Of a stretch of DNA of 64,000 bases, positions 23,552-32,520 are shown piece by piece. The stretch is from Paenibacillus faecis (lineage in GTDB: Bacteria; Bacillota; Bacilli; Paenibacillales; Paenibacillaceae). The DNA lies in contig NZ_VSDO01000001.1 in NCBI RefSeq assembly GCF_008084145.1, positions 1,688,840 through 1,752,839 of the forward strand. Direction: 5' to 3'. The position numbers and the translations under genes are program-made. The notes under the pieces are model-generated. The model saw only the letters and a list, made by a program, of their open reading frames with translations, made no database searches and had not been told where the DNA came from. How positions within the stretch are numbered: the stretch's first letter is position 1; the number at the start of each line of letters is the position of its first letter.

Positions 23552-25354
23552 CTACTCGGTCAGCTTCAGGAACAGCTTGACGTCTTCGACGACAACATTG
23601 ACGGCTTCCCGCCAGAAATCCGGCTTCTTCAAATCGACGTTCAAATGTTTGGCCGCCAGCTCTTCCACCGTCATCCGCCCAGTATCCATCAGCAGCGCGT
23701 CATATTTCACGGCAAAGTCTTCCCCTTCGCGCGAAGCCAGAGCATAAATGCCGGTGCTGAACAAATAACCGAATGTGTACGGAAAGTTGTAAAACGGAAC
23801 GTCCGTAATGTAGAAATGCAGCTTGGATGCCCAGAAATGCGGGTGATAGTTGCCCAAAGCGTCCATGTACGCTTCACGCTGCGCCTCCTCCATCAAGGCG
23901 CAGAGCTGCTCCGGTTCCAGCATTCCCTGCTTACGCTTCTCGTAAAACCGCGTTTCGAACAGGAAGCGGGCGTGAATATTCATGAAGAAAGCAACGCCGT
24001 TATTGATTTTGTCCGCCAGCAGCGCGATCTTCTCTTGCTCGCCCGCCGCGTTTTTGACCAGCGCATCGCCAACGATCATCTCGGCGAAAGTCGAGGCGGT
24101 TTCGGCCACGTTCATCGCATATTCCTGGTTGAACTGCGGCAGCTCATCCATCAAATACTGATGGTAGGCATGCCCGAGCTCGTGGGCCAGTGTCGCCATG
24201 TTCGAAACGGTCCCTCCAAAGGTCATGAATATGCGGGTTTCCCGGCTGACCGGCAAAGAGGTACAGAACCCGCCGGGCCGTTTGCCGGAGCGGTCCTCCG
24301 CTTCCACCCAGCGCCGATTAAACGCCGTGACCGAAAAATCCGCCAGCTTGGGACTGAATTTCCGGAATTGCTTTACGATTTCCGCCGCCGCTTCATCGTA
24401 AGTAATTTTACCGGTCACCTCGCCCAAAGGGGCATCCACGTCGCTCCAGTTCAATCGATCCACGCCGAGCAGCTTCGCTTTCCGTTCCAGATAAGACACC
24501 AATGTCGGCTTCGCTTCCTGAATAACCTGCCACATCGTATCCAGCGTCTCCCGCGACATCCGGTTAATGTTCAGCGGCTCCTTCAAAATATCGTCCCATC
24601 CGCGTTTCTCGTACATCTTCAGACGGAAACCCGCCAACCGGTTCAACGTATCCGCGCAGTAATCGGCTACCTGGCTCCAGGCCTCTTCCCACTTGGCGAA
24701 CGTGGTTTCGCGGACATCGCGGTCCGGATCGTTCAGCTTGTTGGCAGCCTGCCCCACGGACAGGAGCGCGGTCTCTCCCTGCGCATCCGTAAACGGAACG
24801 CCGACTTTGGCGACGATCGTATCGTAGTGCTGCCCCCAGCCGTGATAGCCGTCAACCGCCAATTCGGCGGCCAGGCTCTCCAATTCGGGCGCGAGCTTCT
24901 CCCGGGCGGCCTGCCGCTTCTCGGAAAGAACGAACGAGATCGGTGAAATTTCCGCCCGCCCCATCCAGGCTTCCCATACCGGATCTTCCGTCATTCGCAG
25001 CACGCTTTGAAACTGGGTCATCGCGTTTTCATACGCCGCCCGCAGGCCGGTCACTTTAGCGGCAAGCTGAACCGCTTTCTTGTCATGCTGATCCTGGGCA
25101 GCCAAACAGCCGACAAAGCTGTCCGCTTCCGTAATGCGCGCGTTGGCGCTTTGCAGTCCCTCGATCACCTCGTCGAAAGCCTTGGTTTCCTCTACATCGG
25201 CTGGAGCGCTCATGCTTATCAGCCGTTCATGCAAAGTCTTCAAGTCCTCGCCCAATTGATGGAGAAAATGCTGAAACTCCGCGGAAGCCGATCCTCCCGG
25301 AAAAACGGAATCAAGCTCCCATGTCGGATTAACCGGATTCTTCAATTGTTCCAT
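23552..25354 (-). CDS. pepF: Oligoendopeptidase F family (M3) metallopeptidase
   Basis: This cytoplasmic zinc peptidase of 600 residues degrades short peptides. The M3 zinc-binding motif LAHELGHAYHQYL lies near residue 390, with the third ligand expected in NVAETASTFAEM. The N-terminal VNPTWELDSVFPGGS is typical of the PepF/M3 family in bacilli. The frame extends to 25447, but GGAGGAAAGGA precedes the ATG at 25354 and homologues start at that region. It is monocistronic with a terminator. Confidence 0.93.
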   Translation of the reverse strand: MEQLKNPVNPTWELDSVFPGGSASAEFQHFLHQLGEDLKTLHERLISMSAPADVEETKAFDEVIEGLQSANARITEADSFVGCLAAQDQHDKKAVQLAAKVTGLRAAYENAMTQFQSVLRMTEDPVWEAWMGRAEISPISFVLSEKRQAAREKLAPELESLAAELAVDGYHGWGQHYDTIVAKVGVPFTDAQGETALLSVGQAANKLNDPDRDVRETTFAKWEEAWSQVADYCADTLNRLAGFRLKMYEKRGWDDILKEPLNINRMSRETLDTMWQVIQEAKPTLVSYLERKAKLLGVDRLNWSDVDAPLGEVTGKITYDEAAAEIVKQFRKFSPKLADFSVTAFNRRWVEAEDRSGKRPGGFCTSLPVSRETRIFMTFGGTVSNMATLAHELGHAYHQYLMDELPQFNQEYAMNVAETASTFAEMIVGDALVKNAAGEQEKIALLADKINNGVAFFMNIHARFLFETRFYEKRKQGMLEPEQLCALMEEAQREAYMDALGNYHPHFWASKLHFYITDVPFYNFPYTFGYLFSTGIYALASREGEDFAVKYDALLMDTGRMTVEELAAKHLNVDLKKPDFWREAVNVVVEDVKLFLKLTE

Positions 25355-25489
25355 AAATCTCGTCCTTTCCTCCCGCCTTATTGATACGGGGTGGATTAAA
25401 AGTGTATAACTATAAGTACAAGTTCGCCCTGATCCAAGTTTGTTCAATACTCAATACCATAGGGTAAAAAAATTCTAGGAGGTATTTCC

Positions 25490-25663
25490 ATGAAGCCGCT
25501 GCAAATTTCACCGGATACCGCGGTCAAACTGGCTGCCGAGCTTAAGGTGCCGATCGAGCATCTTATGCATATGCCCCAACATATATTACTGCAAAAAATC
25601 GCGGAGCTGGCGAAGCGGGACGCCGATACGAATAAAAACAACGAGCCGGGCCAACCGACATGA
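25490..25663 (+). CDS. YycC-like small protein
   Basis: This short reading frame of 57 residues begins MKPLQISPDTAVKLAAELKV and continues with a helical IEHLMHMPQHILLQKIAELAKRD, which resembles the YycC family of bacilli (recognised from memory). AGGAGG lies 7 bases before the ATG. Its stop overlaps the next gene's start (ATGA), so the two small proteins are translationally coupled. The function is unknown. Confidence 0.75.
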   Translation: MKPLQISPDTAVKLAAELKVPIEHLMHMPQHILLQKIAELAKRDADTNKNNEPGQPT

Positions 25664-25896
25664 TTCCTTTCGAAAAAACGCTGCCCTACGATATCATCAT
25701 GGGAGATGTTTATGTACATGAATGTCCTTACTGCAACAGCAGTAATGTCCTGCTTCCCATCAAACCTCGGGATATCCAGCATGCGCGCGAGGGAAAGAAA
25801 AAGCTGCTCGTATTTCCCTGCTGCGGCAACAAGGTTACCATTTTGGACAGCGATGCCGACTATCTGCTCACGGATACCGTACTCCGCCGGTCCTAA
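25660..25896 (+). CDS. Small zinc-ribbon-like protein of unknown function
   Basis: The 78-residue product has a CPYC motif (ECPYCNSSNV) and a second Cys pair in PCCGNK, spaced about 30 residues apart, as in a four-Cys zinc ribbon. Starting at the ATGA overlap with the YycC-like gene gives translational coupling. A start at a later ATG (MGDVYVHECPYC) is possible. No partner beyond the YycC-like protein is visible. Confidence 0.7.
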   Translation: MIPFEKTLPYDIIMGDVYVHECPYCNSSNVLLPIKPRDIQHAREGKKKLLVFPCCGNKVTILDSDADYLLTDTVLRRS

Positions 25897-25929
25897 AACT
25901 TACCGGCCAAGCCGGAATCGCGGGGTCCA

Positions 25930-26637
25930 TCAACCCCGCATTTCCTCCGGCAGTTCCTGGCCTTTATTCAGCATTTCCTCACGAAGCAGGTTCCACTGTT
26001 CCCGGCAGGCCCGGATCATCGCGGCATCCATAATCCGTTTGTCGTTAATGACGCGGGAGAACCATTTGACCGCATCGTTATTATTTCCCGTGCGGCGGTG
26101 AAGCTCACCGATGAGATACATCAGACGGGCATCGCTTCCTTGCGTATCTTCATTCTCAAAAACACGGATATAAGAGTCCAAGGAGTATTTCAAAAACCGC
26201 TGCTCTTGTTCCTCATTCCCCTTATAACGGTATAACCAGGCGATATGATGCAATAGGCTCGCGATAATGCGATCCTTCTCCCCGATGGTCTGAGCGCATA
26301 ACAGCCCCAGCTTGTACGCTTCAAGAGCCGCATCCCAGTCGCGGGCTCCCCCGTAGTTACGGTGATTCATCCGTTTGCCGATCTGCTCTTTAAACTTGGC
26401 GCGCTGCTGTTCCGTAAGCCTCGGATTGAAGTTCTCCGTCGAAGCGAATCCGCAGGAGGGGCAAATGCGAACTACATAATAATCCGGATTCTCGTTGCGG
26501 TAATATCCGCAAAAGTCAGTATCGGTACGTACCGCCCGCTTAAAACTCGGACGCACGCGAGAGGTCGAAAAATTGGCTTCACAATTGATACATACCACCT
26601 TGATCTGGTAAAGCGGTTCTAACTCCACTGGCTCCAC
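25930..26637 (-). CDS. DUF2225 family protein
   Basis: The 235-residue protein has an N-terminal zinc-ribbon-like part with CINCEANF and CPSCGFAS, and then helical TPR-like repeats (WDAALEAYKLGLLCAQTIGE, LLHHIAWLYRYKGNEEQEQR, LIGELHRRTGNNNDAVKWFS). This combination is the DUF2225 family, widespread in bacilli and clostridia and of unknown function. The start is a GTG at 26637. It lies 37 bases downstream of the haemoglobin gene and may share its transcript. Confidence 0.85.
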   Translation of the reverse strand: MEPVELEPLYQIKVVCINCEANFSTSRVRPSFKRAVRTDTDFCGYYRNENPDYYVVRICPSCGFASTENFNPRLTEQQRAKFKEQIGKRMNHRNYGGARDWDAALEAYKLGLLCAQTIGEKDRIIASLLHHIAWLYRYKGNEEQEQRFLKYSLDSYIRVFENEDTQGSDARLMYLIGELHRRTGNNNDAVKWFSRVINDKRIMDAAMIRACREQWNLLREEMLNKGQELPEEMRG

Positions 26638-26674
26638 AGGACTAACATCCTTTCATATCCGACTATTAAAAAAT

Positions 26675-27058
26675 TTACTCTTCCGTGGTGTTGACAAAAT
26701 GAAATGCGGGTCCGGACAGGCGCTGAAGCACGAAGTCACAAAGCTGCTTCTCCACGCCGATTTCCTCCAGGGCGGCGGACATGCAGGCAAGCCAGGCTTC
26801 GGCCCGTTCCGGTGTCACGGGAAACGGAAGATGGCGCGCCCGCATCATCGGATGTCCGAAGGCATCCGAATACAGCGAAGGACCGCCGAAAAACTGGCTC
26901 AAAAACATGTACTGCTTCTCCATGACAGGGGTGATGTCCTCGGGGAACAGCGGCCCCAGCAGGGGATCGGCTTGAACTTTCGGGTAAAACGCCTCGACCA
27001 GCTTACGGACCGTTTCGGCTCCCCCTAAATTGTCGTAGATGCTTAAACTTGGATTCAC
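26675..27058 (-). CDS. Truncated (2/2) haemoglobin, YjbI-like
   Basis: This haem protein of 127 residues belongs to the group II truncated globins, thought to act in oxygen, nitric-oxide or peroxide chemistry. Motifs are YDNLGGAETVRKLVEAFY at the start, YMFLSQFFGGP in the middle and HPMMRARHLPFPVT with the proximal His. The frame reaches a GTG at 27094, but that lies at the probable transcript start. An extended -10 (TGGTATAAT) is just upstream, and a GTG at 27058 with GGAG 7 bases before it is chosen. Confidence 0.9.
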   Translation of the reverse strand: MNPSLSIYDNLGGAETVRKLVEAFYPKVQADPLLGPLFPEDITPVMEKQYMFLSQFFGGPSLYSDAFGHPMMRARHLPFPVTPERAEAWLACMSAALEEIGVEKQLCDFVLQRLSGPAFHFVNTTEE

Positions 27059-27117
27059 GGGCGATCTCCATCTTTCACTTAATTTAAACTGCACTCTAAT
27101 TATACCAAATTCAGGTC

Positions 27118-27147
27118 AAAAAAAAATAAAAGCTCCGAAAGGAGCTT
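27118..27147 (-). terminator. Intrinsic terminator of the 31-residue peptide gene
   Basis: On the minus strand AAGCTCC-TTTC-GGAGCTT is followed by TTATTTTTTTTT. It lies 37 bases after the stop of the small peptide gene and just upstream of the globin promoter. Confidence 0.8.
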
Positions 27148-27183
27148 CTACGTATAAGGTGACCTCTTCAACAAAGAGGATGT

Positions 27184-27279
27184 TTAATAGCTGCGCCAAT
27201 CCTCTTCACCGGAATGGACGAGAGAGGCGCGAATGACGTATACGAAGGCGCATACGAGAACACCAGCGACAAAACTCAT
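27184..27279 (-). CDS. Very small membrane peptide
   Basis: The 31-residue peptide starts MSFVAGVLVCAFVYVIRAS and ends with the hydrophilic tail HSGEEDWRSY, so it has one membrane segment and an acidic tail. A GGAGTG site stands 6 bases before its ATG and a strong terminator lies downstream, so it has a complete transcription unit of its own. A longer upstream frame (to 27495) has no ribosome site and overlaps the start of ylbJ. No family is recognised. Confidence 0.65.
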   Translation of the reverse strand: MSFVAGVLVCAFVYVIRASLVHSGEEDWRSY

Positions 27280-27433
27280 ATTCAACACTCCATCCATTAT
27301 CGATTTATAGTCACATTTTATCATAAAGATGCAAAAAATACAGCCCCATTTGTAATCGCTTTCTTTGTTTTTTTGTGCTGTTTGTCCCGCTGGACTCATA
27401 CAATTCACTATGATCTTTATGGGGGCGTTATAT

Positions 27434-28693
27434 ATGAGTCTAAAGCGTTGGAGCGCTCCGCTCCTGTTATTTATGGCATTTATTCTGGCGATCATGATGG
27501 TATCCTATCCGCGCGCTTCCTGGGAAGCGGGCGTCCGCGGGCTTGCCATTTGGTGGGACGTGCTGTTTCCGTCCCTGTTCCCTTTCTTCGTCATCTCGGA
27601 ATTGATGCTGGGCTTTGGCATCGTCCACTTTCTCGGAAAACTGCTGGACCCGCTGATGAGGCCTCTGTTCCGTATTCCCGGCAGCGGCGGTTTCGTTGCG
27701 GCGATGGGGTTCGCCTCCGGATATCCGGTGAGCGCCAAACTCGCGACCAAGCTGCGGGAGCAGCGGTTGGTGAGCCGCGTCGAAGGGGAACGCCTCGTTT
27801 CCTTTACCACTTCGTCCGATCCGATCTTTTTGATCGGCGCCGTCTCGATCGGCTTTTTCGGCGATCCCAAGCTCGCCGGACTCCTCGCGGCGGCCCACTA
27901 CGGCAGTGCCCTGATGGTCGGATTGCTGATGCGCTTCTATGGAGCCAGGGAGGGGGCGCATCCCACGGACGCCACGACTACCTCGGGGATCGCGGCTCAG
28001 CCGGCCGCCGTCAACCGTTTCAGCCTGCCGGCCGCGCTGCGGGCGATGCATGAAGCCCGCCTGCAAGACGGGCGAAGCCTCGGTGAACTGCTGCGCCAGG
28101 CCGTGGCCTCCTCGCTTCAGTTGATGACCGTTGTGGGCGGACTGGTTGTGTTTTTCTCCGTTATTTTGGAGGTGCTGACGGTCTCCGACGTGATGAGCGC
28201 CTTTTACGCCGGCGTCCGGGCGCTGCTGCCGGTGACCGGCTTGCCCGTAGAACTCGCGGAACCCCTGGTCGGCGGCCTCTTTGAAGTGACGCTCGGCGCC
28301 AAGGCCGCCGCTTCCCCTGAGGGCGTCCCCTCGATGTTCAAAGCCGCTGCCGCCGCCTTTATCCTCTCCTGGGGGGGCTTGTCGGTACACGCCCAGGTGG
28401 CCAGCATTCTCAACGGAGCGGACCTCCGCTACCTCCCGTTCCTCGTCGCCAGGCTGATCCACGCCGTCTTGGCCGCCATTTTGGCCATCCTGTTCTGGAA
28501 ACCGCTCATGGGTACGGCTCCGGTCCTGCTGCCCTTGGCGATCGCCGGAGGTTCCGGTCTTTCGGGTTGGAGCTCGCTTCGGGACAGCCTGCTGATAGCG
28601 GCGGTAATCCTCACCTCGTTGATCATCATATCGCTGTTGACCGCATGGCTCCGCCGCATCCCCCCGGGAACGGGCGCCAAGAAGGGAAAATGA
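27434..28693 (+). CDS. ylbJ: Sporulation integral membrane protein YlbJ
   Basis: The 419-residue polytopic protein has about nine hydrophobic segments. It matches YlbJ by WWDVLFPSLFPFFVISELMLGFGIVHFLG, the nucleoside-transporter-gate-like GFASGYPVSAKLATKLREQ near residue 95, and FTTSSDPIFLIGAVSIGFF. In bacilli YlbJ is needed for normal spore cortex and heat resistance. An upstream ATG at 27365 gives a longer frame. The ATG at 27434, preceded by GGGGGC, fits the family start. The NAD kinase gene follows after 67 bases. Confidence 0.9.
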   Translation: MSLKRWSAPLLLFMAFILAIMMVSYPRASWEAGVRGLAIWWDVLFPSLFPFFVISELMLGFGIVHFLGKLLDPLMRPLFRIPGSGGFVAAMGFASGYPVSAKLATKLREQRLVSRVEGERLVSFTTSSDPIFLIGAVSIGFFGDPKLAGLLAAAHYGSALMVGLLMRFYGAREGAHPTDATTTSGIAAQPAAVNRFSLPAALRAMHEARLQDGRSLGELLRQAVASSLQLMTVVGGLVVFFSVILEVLTVSDVMSAFYAGVRALLPVTGLPVELAEPLVGGLFEVTLGAKAAASPEGVPSMFKAAAAAFILSWGGLSVHAQVASILNGADLRYLPFLVARLIHAVLAAILAILFWKPLMGTAPVLLPLAIAGGSGLSGWSSLRDSLLIAAVILTSLIIISLLTAWLRRIPPGTGAKKGK

Positions 28694-28760
28694 AAGATTG
28701 TGTTCTGTTTCGGAATTGATTATGATCGTTACAAAAGGAAAAATAAAGGAGCCTTTCATC

Positions 28761-29564
28761 TTGAGATATTACGTTCTGGACCGAGGAGATCAACTGTCCG
28801 TCGACTTAAGCGAATCCTTTCATAAATTAGCGGCGGCGCAAGGCTTGCAACTGGATGCCGAATCCCCGGATATCGTCGTATCGATCGGCGGCGACGGCAC
28901 TATGCTTCACGCTTTTCACACCTTTATCGACCGGATTCCCTCCATTGCGTTCGTTGGCGTACATACCGGCCATCTCGGCTTCTATGCCGATTGGAAAGCG
29001 GACGAGATCCCGGAGCTGGTACGGATGATGAGCAATCATCGGGAGGAAGGGAAATTGGCCCCGCGCATCGTGCGGTATCCGCTATTGGAGCTGGAAATCC
29101 GCAAGAAATCGGGAACGACTTCCTATATCTGCCTCAACGAGTTTACTCTCAAAAGCGTCGACGGCACCGTCGTCGCCCAGGTTGATATAAACGATCGCAT
29201 GTTTGAAATGTTTCGCGGTGACGGGATCTGCGTGTCGACGCCCTCAGGTAGTACGGCGTACAACAAGAGCCTTGGCGGGGCGATGATTCACCCTTCCATC
29301 GAAGCGCTGCAAATTTCGGAGATCGCTTCGATCAATAACCGCGTATTCCGGACGATGGGCTCGGCCCTTGTGCTGCCCAAACATCATCATTGCGACATTT
29401 ACTCACGGAAGGAGCAAAACCTGCTGCTTACCGTCGATCACATTAACCTTCCCATGAACGATCTGATCTCCGTCCGCTGCCAAGTGGCCGCGCAGAAGAT
29501 CAGCTTCGTGCGTTACCGCCCCTTCCCTTTCTGGGAACGGGTCCGCAACGCGTTCCTGGGATAA
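28761..29564 (+). CDS. nadK: NAD kinase
   Basis: The enzyme (267 residues) phosphorylates NAD to NADP. The signature IGGDGTMLHAFH lies near residue 42 and the second conserved block STPSGSTAYNKSLGGAMIHP near residue 162. A longer in-frame start at 28698 exists. The TTG at 28761 follows AAAGGAG at 9 bases and gives the usual N-terminus RYYVLDRGDQLS. It forms a plus-strand run with ylbJ and the S41 protease. Together with the NAD salvage operon near 50 kb it supplies the NADP branch. Confidence 0.95.
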   Translation: MRYYVLDRGDQLSVDLSESFHKLAAAQGLQLDAESPDIVVSIGGDGTMLHAFHTFIDRIPSIAFVGVHTGHLGFYADWKADEIPELVRMMSNHREEGKLAPRIVRYPLLELEIRKKSGTTSYICLNEFTLKSVDGTVVAQVDINDRMFEMFRGDGICVSTPSGSTAYNKSLGGAMIHPSIEALQISEIASINNRVFRTMGSALVLPKHHHCDIYSRKEQNLLLTVDHINLPMNDLISVRCQVAAQKISFVRYRPFPFWERVRNAFLG

Positions 29565-29588
29565 TCCACTGCAAAGGACTTTGTTACT

Positions 29589-31058
29589 ATGAAATGGAAT
29601 AAGCTCAACAAATTATGCCGAAGAGCGCTGGTGCCCCTGCTCGCCTTTCCGCTCCTGGCTCTCCCGCATACGGCCGGGGCCGCGGAAGATCAGGCGGGTA
29701 CGGAAACCGGCGCGGAGGCTTCGGAACTGCAAGTGATTCAGGAGGTTTTGGACTACCTGGATGCTTATAACATCGAGGGAGTAAAGAGGGAGGAATTGCT
29801 CGAGAACGCCATTCGTGGAATGGTTTATTCCCTGGATGATCCCTACAGCGATTATTTTACCGCCGAGGAACTGAAAGAATTTGAGAACAGCGTCAACCAG
29901 GAGTTTGTCGGGATTGGGGTAACGCTTCGCTTCTCGGGAAACAAGCTGTTCGTAACCGAAGTTCTTCCCGGCTCGCCGGCCCTGGCTTCCGGGCTTCAAA
30001 AAGGCGACGTTATCGCCAAAATCGACGGTCAACCCGTCACCGGAAACGAGGATATACTGCGGATTCAGGGAGAGGAGAATACCAAAGTGGTCCTCGGCAT
30101 CACCCGCGGGGGCAAAGCCCAGAGCATCACCGTCACCCGCAATCCCGTCTCGATTCCGGCCGTAACCGGAAGTTACTTGCCCTCGGGCCGGATCGGATAT
30201 ATCGCGATCTCCTCTTTTTCCGAACAAGGGGATCGGGAATTCGCGGCCGAACTGGACAAGCTCCGCGGCATGGGGATGAGGTCGCTCGTTCTGGATCTGC
30301 GGGATAATCTCGGCGGATATGTGGAAACGGCGGCGAATATCGCCAAGTATTTTATGAAAAGCGGAACCCTGATGTATACCTCCGGCCAGAACAACGAGCT
30401 GGAGGCCGTTACGATCTCGGACGGACAGGACATCGGCATGCCGGTGGTCATTTTGACCAACGAGCTGACGGCGAGCGCATCCGAGATATTGACCGGGGCC
30501 CTCCGGGACAACGGAATCGCGTCGGTGGTCGGGACGAGGACCTACGGCAAAGCCCGCATCCAGAATGTGTTCAACTTGTCCAACGGCAGTTCCCTGAAGC
30601 TGACGGTTCAGCGGTACCTTACGCCGAACCGCGAAGACTTCAACCATGTCGGCCTCAAGCCGGATATCGAGGTGAAGAATAACGCCGTCGCCCAACTGAT
30701 CACCGGCTTGTACAAAGGAGGGGCAAGGACCCTGGATATCAGCGGGAGTCCCGCCGCGTTGAGCGTAAACGGCGTTCCTTTCCGCGGATATATCGATACC
30801 TTGAAAGACGGAAACAACATCTATGTGCCCTCGCGCATGATAGGCGCGCTGTTAAAAGGAAATGTCGCCTGGACCGCCAACGGCCAAAAGCTGACCGTCA
30901 CGGACGGTAACGGAAAAACGGCCGGATTCTCGATCGGAGCAAAGAGCGTGAAGCTGGTGAACGGCGAAACCTATGTGGAAATCCATCAAGTGGCGAACAA
31001 GTTTCCGGGCCTCACCTGGTCCTATCAACAAGGCAACATTCGCTTATCTTGCAAGTAG
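29589..31058 (+). CDS. S41 family C-terminal processing peptidase with stalk domain
   Basis: The exported serine protease of 489 residues has a signal peptide (about 1-31), a PDZ domain near residues 105-180 (GIGVTLRFSGNKLFVTEVLPGSPA), and the S41 catalytic core. The nucleophile S298 is in TASASEIL and the lysine K321 in TYGKARIQ. A C-terminal stalk (copper amine oxidase-like) domain of about 110 residues (VNGVPFRGYIDTLKDGNNIYVPSRMIG) is added, which classical CtpA/CtpB lack. It sits 24 bases after nadK. A role in envelope or spore-envelope proteolysis is likely. Confidence 0.9.
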   Translation: MKWNKLNKLCRRALVPLLAFPLLALPHTAGAAEDQAGTETGAEASELQVIQEVLDYLDAYNIEGVKREELLENAIRGMVYSLDDPYSDYFTAEELKEFENSVNQEFVGIGVTLRFSGNKLFVTEVLPGSPALASGLQKGDVIAKIDGQPVTGNEDILRIQGEENTKVVLGITRGGKAQSITVTRNPVSIPAVTGSYLPSGRIGYIAISSFSEQGDREFAAELDKLRGMGMRSLVLDLRDNLGGYVETAANIAKYFMKSGTLMYTSGQNNELEAVTISDGQDIGMPVVILTNELTASASEILTGALRDNGIASVVGTRTYGKARIQNVFNLSNGSSLKLTVQRYLTPNREDFNHVGLKPDIEVKNNAVAQLITGLYKGGARTLDISGSPAALSVNGVPFRGYIDTLKDGNNIYVPSRMIGALLKGNVAWTANGQKLTVTDGNGKTAGFSIGAKSVKLVNGETYVEIHQVANKFPGLTWSYQQGNIRLSCK

Positions 31059-31095
31059 AACCCTCGCTTCCCGAACTTATATTTTATCTATAAAG

Positions 31096-31132
31096 AAAAA
31101 ACGGTTCCCTTACGACTCGGGAACCGTTTTTT
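31096..31132. terminator. Bidirectional terminator between the S41 protease gene and yutD
   Basis: AAAAAACGGTTCCC and GGGAACCGTTTTTT form a perfect 14-bp stem with a 9-base loop, working on both strands. The yutD stop codon (31110-31112) lies in the loop, so the last yutD codons form one stem arm. Confidence 0.92.
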
Positions 31133-31448
31133 CTTCGCTCGGCGCGGCTTTGCCGTGCGCCTGTTCTTTTTGAGGATCCTTGACTTTCTGGAGCACAAAA
31201 TATTTGCATCCGAAGTTGCAGTACTCGTTGATATAATCCGTAATTCCGGAAAAAGCCGTGTCCTTGTTGGCCTTCGGATGATTGTCCCGCAGGAAGCCCT
31301 TCAACCGCAGCTTCTCATAGCCCCAGTCCCCGATAATGTAATCATATCGGTCCAGCACTTCGCTGTACCTTTGCTTAAACGCCTCGGGGTCCCAGGCATC
31401 CTTGTAGTTCTGAATTAATTCGTATGTTCTGCCGCCGATTTGAATCAA
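31110..31448 (-). CDS. yutD: YutD family protein
   Basis: This cytoplasmic protein of 112 residues matches YutD by IQIGGRTYELIQNYKDAWDPEAFKQRYSEVLDRYDYIIGDWGYEKLRLKGF, shown here as its overall order, and the Cys pair in NEYCNFGCKYFVLQK. Its role is unknown, but it is usually next to lipA in bacilli, as here. AAGGAGG lies 8 bases before a TTG at 31448, which is preferred to a GTG at 31466 that overlaps the ribosome site. The C-terminal tail is charged, and its codons form part of the terminator stem. Confidence 0.88.
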   Translation of the reverse strand: MIQIGGRTYELIQNYKDAWDPEAFKQRYSEVLDRYDYIIGDWGYEKLRLKGFLRDNHPKANKDTAFSGITDYINEYCNFGCKYFVLQKVKDPQKEQAHGKAAPSEEKTVPES

Positions 31449-31469
31449 TGGCTTTCCCTCCTTCACCGC

Positions 31470-32369
31470 TTAACTGGAAGCGGGCACACCTTCTTTACGG
31501 CTCTTCGCCGATTTCACCTGCTCATGGGCATGATAGGAACTGCGCACCAGCGGACCCGATTCCACATGGCTGAAGCCGCGCTTCAAACCCTCCTGTTTCA
31601 ACTCCGCGAACTGCTCGGGCGTATAGTATTTCTCCACATGCAAATGCTGCGGAGACGGCTGCAAATACTGACCGATCGTCAGGATATCGCAGTCCACGGC
31701 CCGAAGATCATCCATCGCCTGCAGGATCTCGTCCCAATTCTCCCCAACACCGAGCATGATGCTGGACTTGGTTGGAATGTCGGGATTCATGGATTTGGCG
31801 CGTTGCAAAAGTTCTAGCGAGCGGCGGTATTTCGCCTTCGCCCGAACCCGGTCGGACAACCGTTCAACCGTCTCGATATTATGGTTGAGGATGTCGGGCT
31901 TCGCTTCCATGACGGTCCGCAGCGCTTCCTCGTTCCCGAGGAAGTCGGGAATCAATACTTCCACCGAGCAAAGCGGGAGCCGCTCGCGGATCGCCGAGAT
32001 CGTCCGCGCGAAGATCATGGCGCCTCCGTCCTTCAAATCGTCGCGCGCCACACTCGTTACGACACAGTGTCTTAGGTTCATCTTCTCCGCGGCTTCCGCC
32101 ACGCGTCCCGGCTCTTCCAGATCGAGCTCGGTCGGCATCCCCGTATTGACGGCGCAAAACCGGCAGGCCCGGGTGCAGATGTCGCCCAGGATCATAAATG
32201 TAGCGGTACGGTTCGCCCAACATTCATAAATATTCGGACAACGCGCTTCCTCGCAAACGGTATGCAGGGTCTTGGAGCGCATCATATTTTTAATATCCTG
32301 ATAGTTATCTCCGGTGGTCAGCTTAATTCGAATCCAGTCCGGCTTAGGTTCACTCACACGTTTAGACAA
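31470..32369 (-). CDS. lipA: Lipoyl synthase
   Basis: The radical-SAM enzyme of 299 residues inserts two sulphurs into octanoyl groups to make lipoyl cofactors. The auxiliary iron-sulphur cluster ligands are C39, C44 and C50 ([12 protein letters not shown]), and the radical-SAM cluster ligands are C65, C69 and C72 (CTRACRFC). The final cluster ligand region is [11 protein letters not shown]. The start is a TTG at 32369 with GGAAGG about 10 bases upstream. yutD follows 21 bases after the stop. Confidence 0.96.
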   Translation of the reverse strand: MSKRVSEPKPDWIRIKLTTGDNYQDIKNMMRSKTLHTVCEEARCPNIYECWANRTATFMILGDICTRACRFCAVNTGMPTELDLEEPGRVAEAAEKMNLRHCVVTSVARDDLKDGGAMIFARTISAIRERLPLCSVEVLIPDFLGNEEALRTVMEAKPDILNHNIETVERLSDRVRAKAKYRRSLELLQRAKSMNPDIPTKSSIMLGVGENWDEILQAMDDLRAVDCDILTIGQYLQPSPQHLHVEKYYTPEQFAELKQEGLKRGFSHVESGPLVRSSYHAHEQVKSAKSRKEGVPASS

Positions 32370-32520
32370 ATCCGGAAACCTTCCTTCTTGTGGAATCAGC
32401 TATAGCGCCATTTATTATACCATGAATGGTCTGGAAATACCTACAGTAATACTGGAATAAAAACACAGCTTTAGCCTCATCCTAAAGGACAGCCATCTTC
32501 ATCGAAGGAGGAGATCTTCC

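Noticed and set aside
27214-28053. 279-codon frame overlapping ylbJ in another phase
   Set aside because: It has no ribosome site and an Arg-rich composition typical of out-of-frame translation, while the ylbJ frame matches its family.
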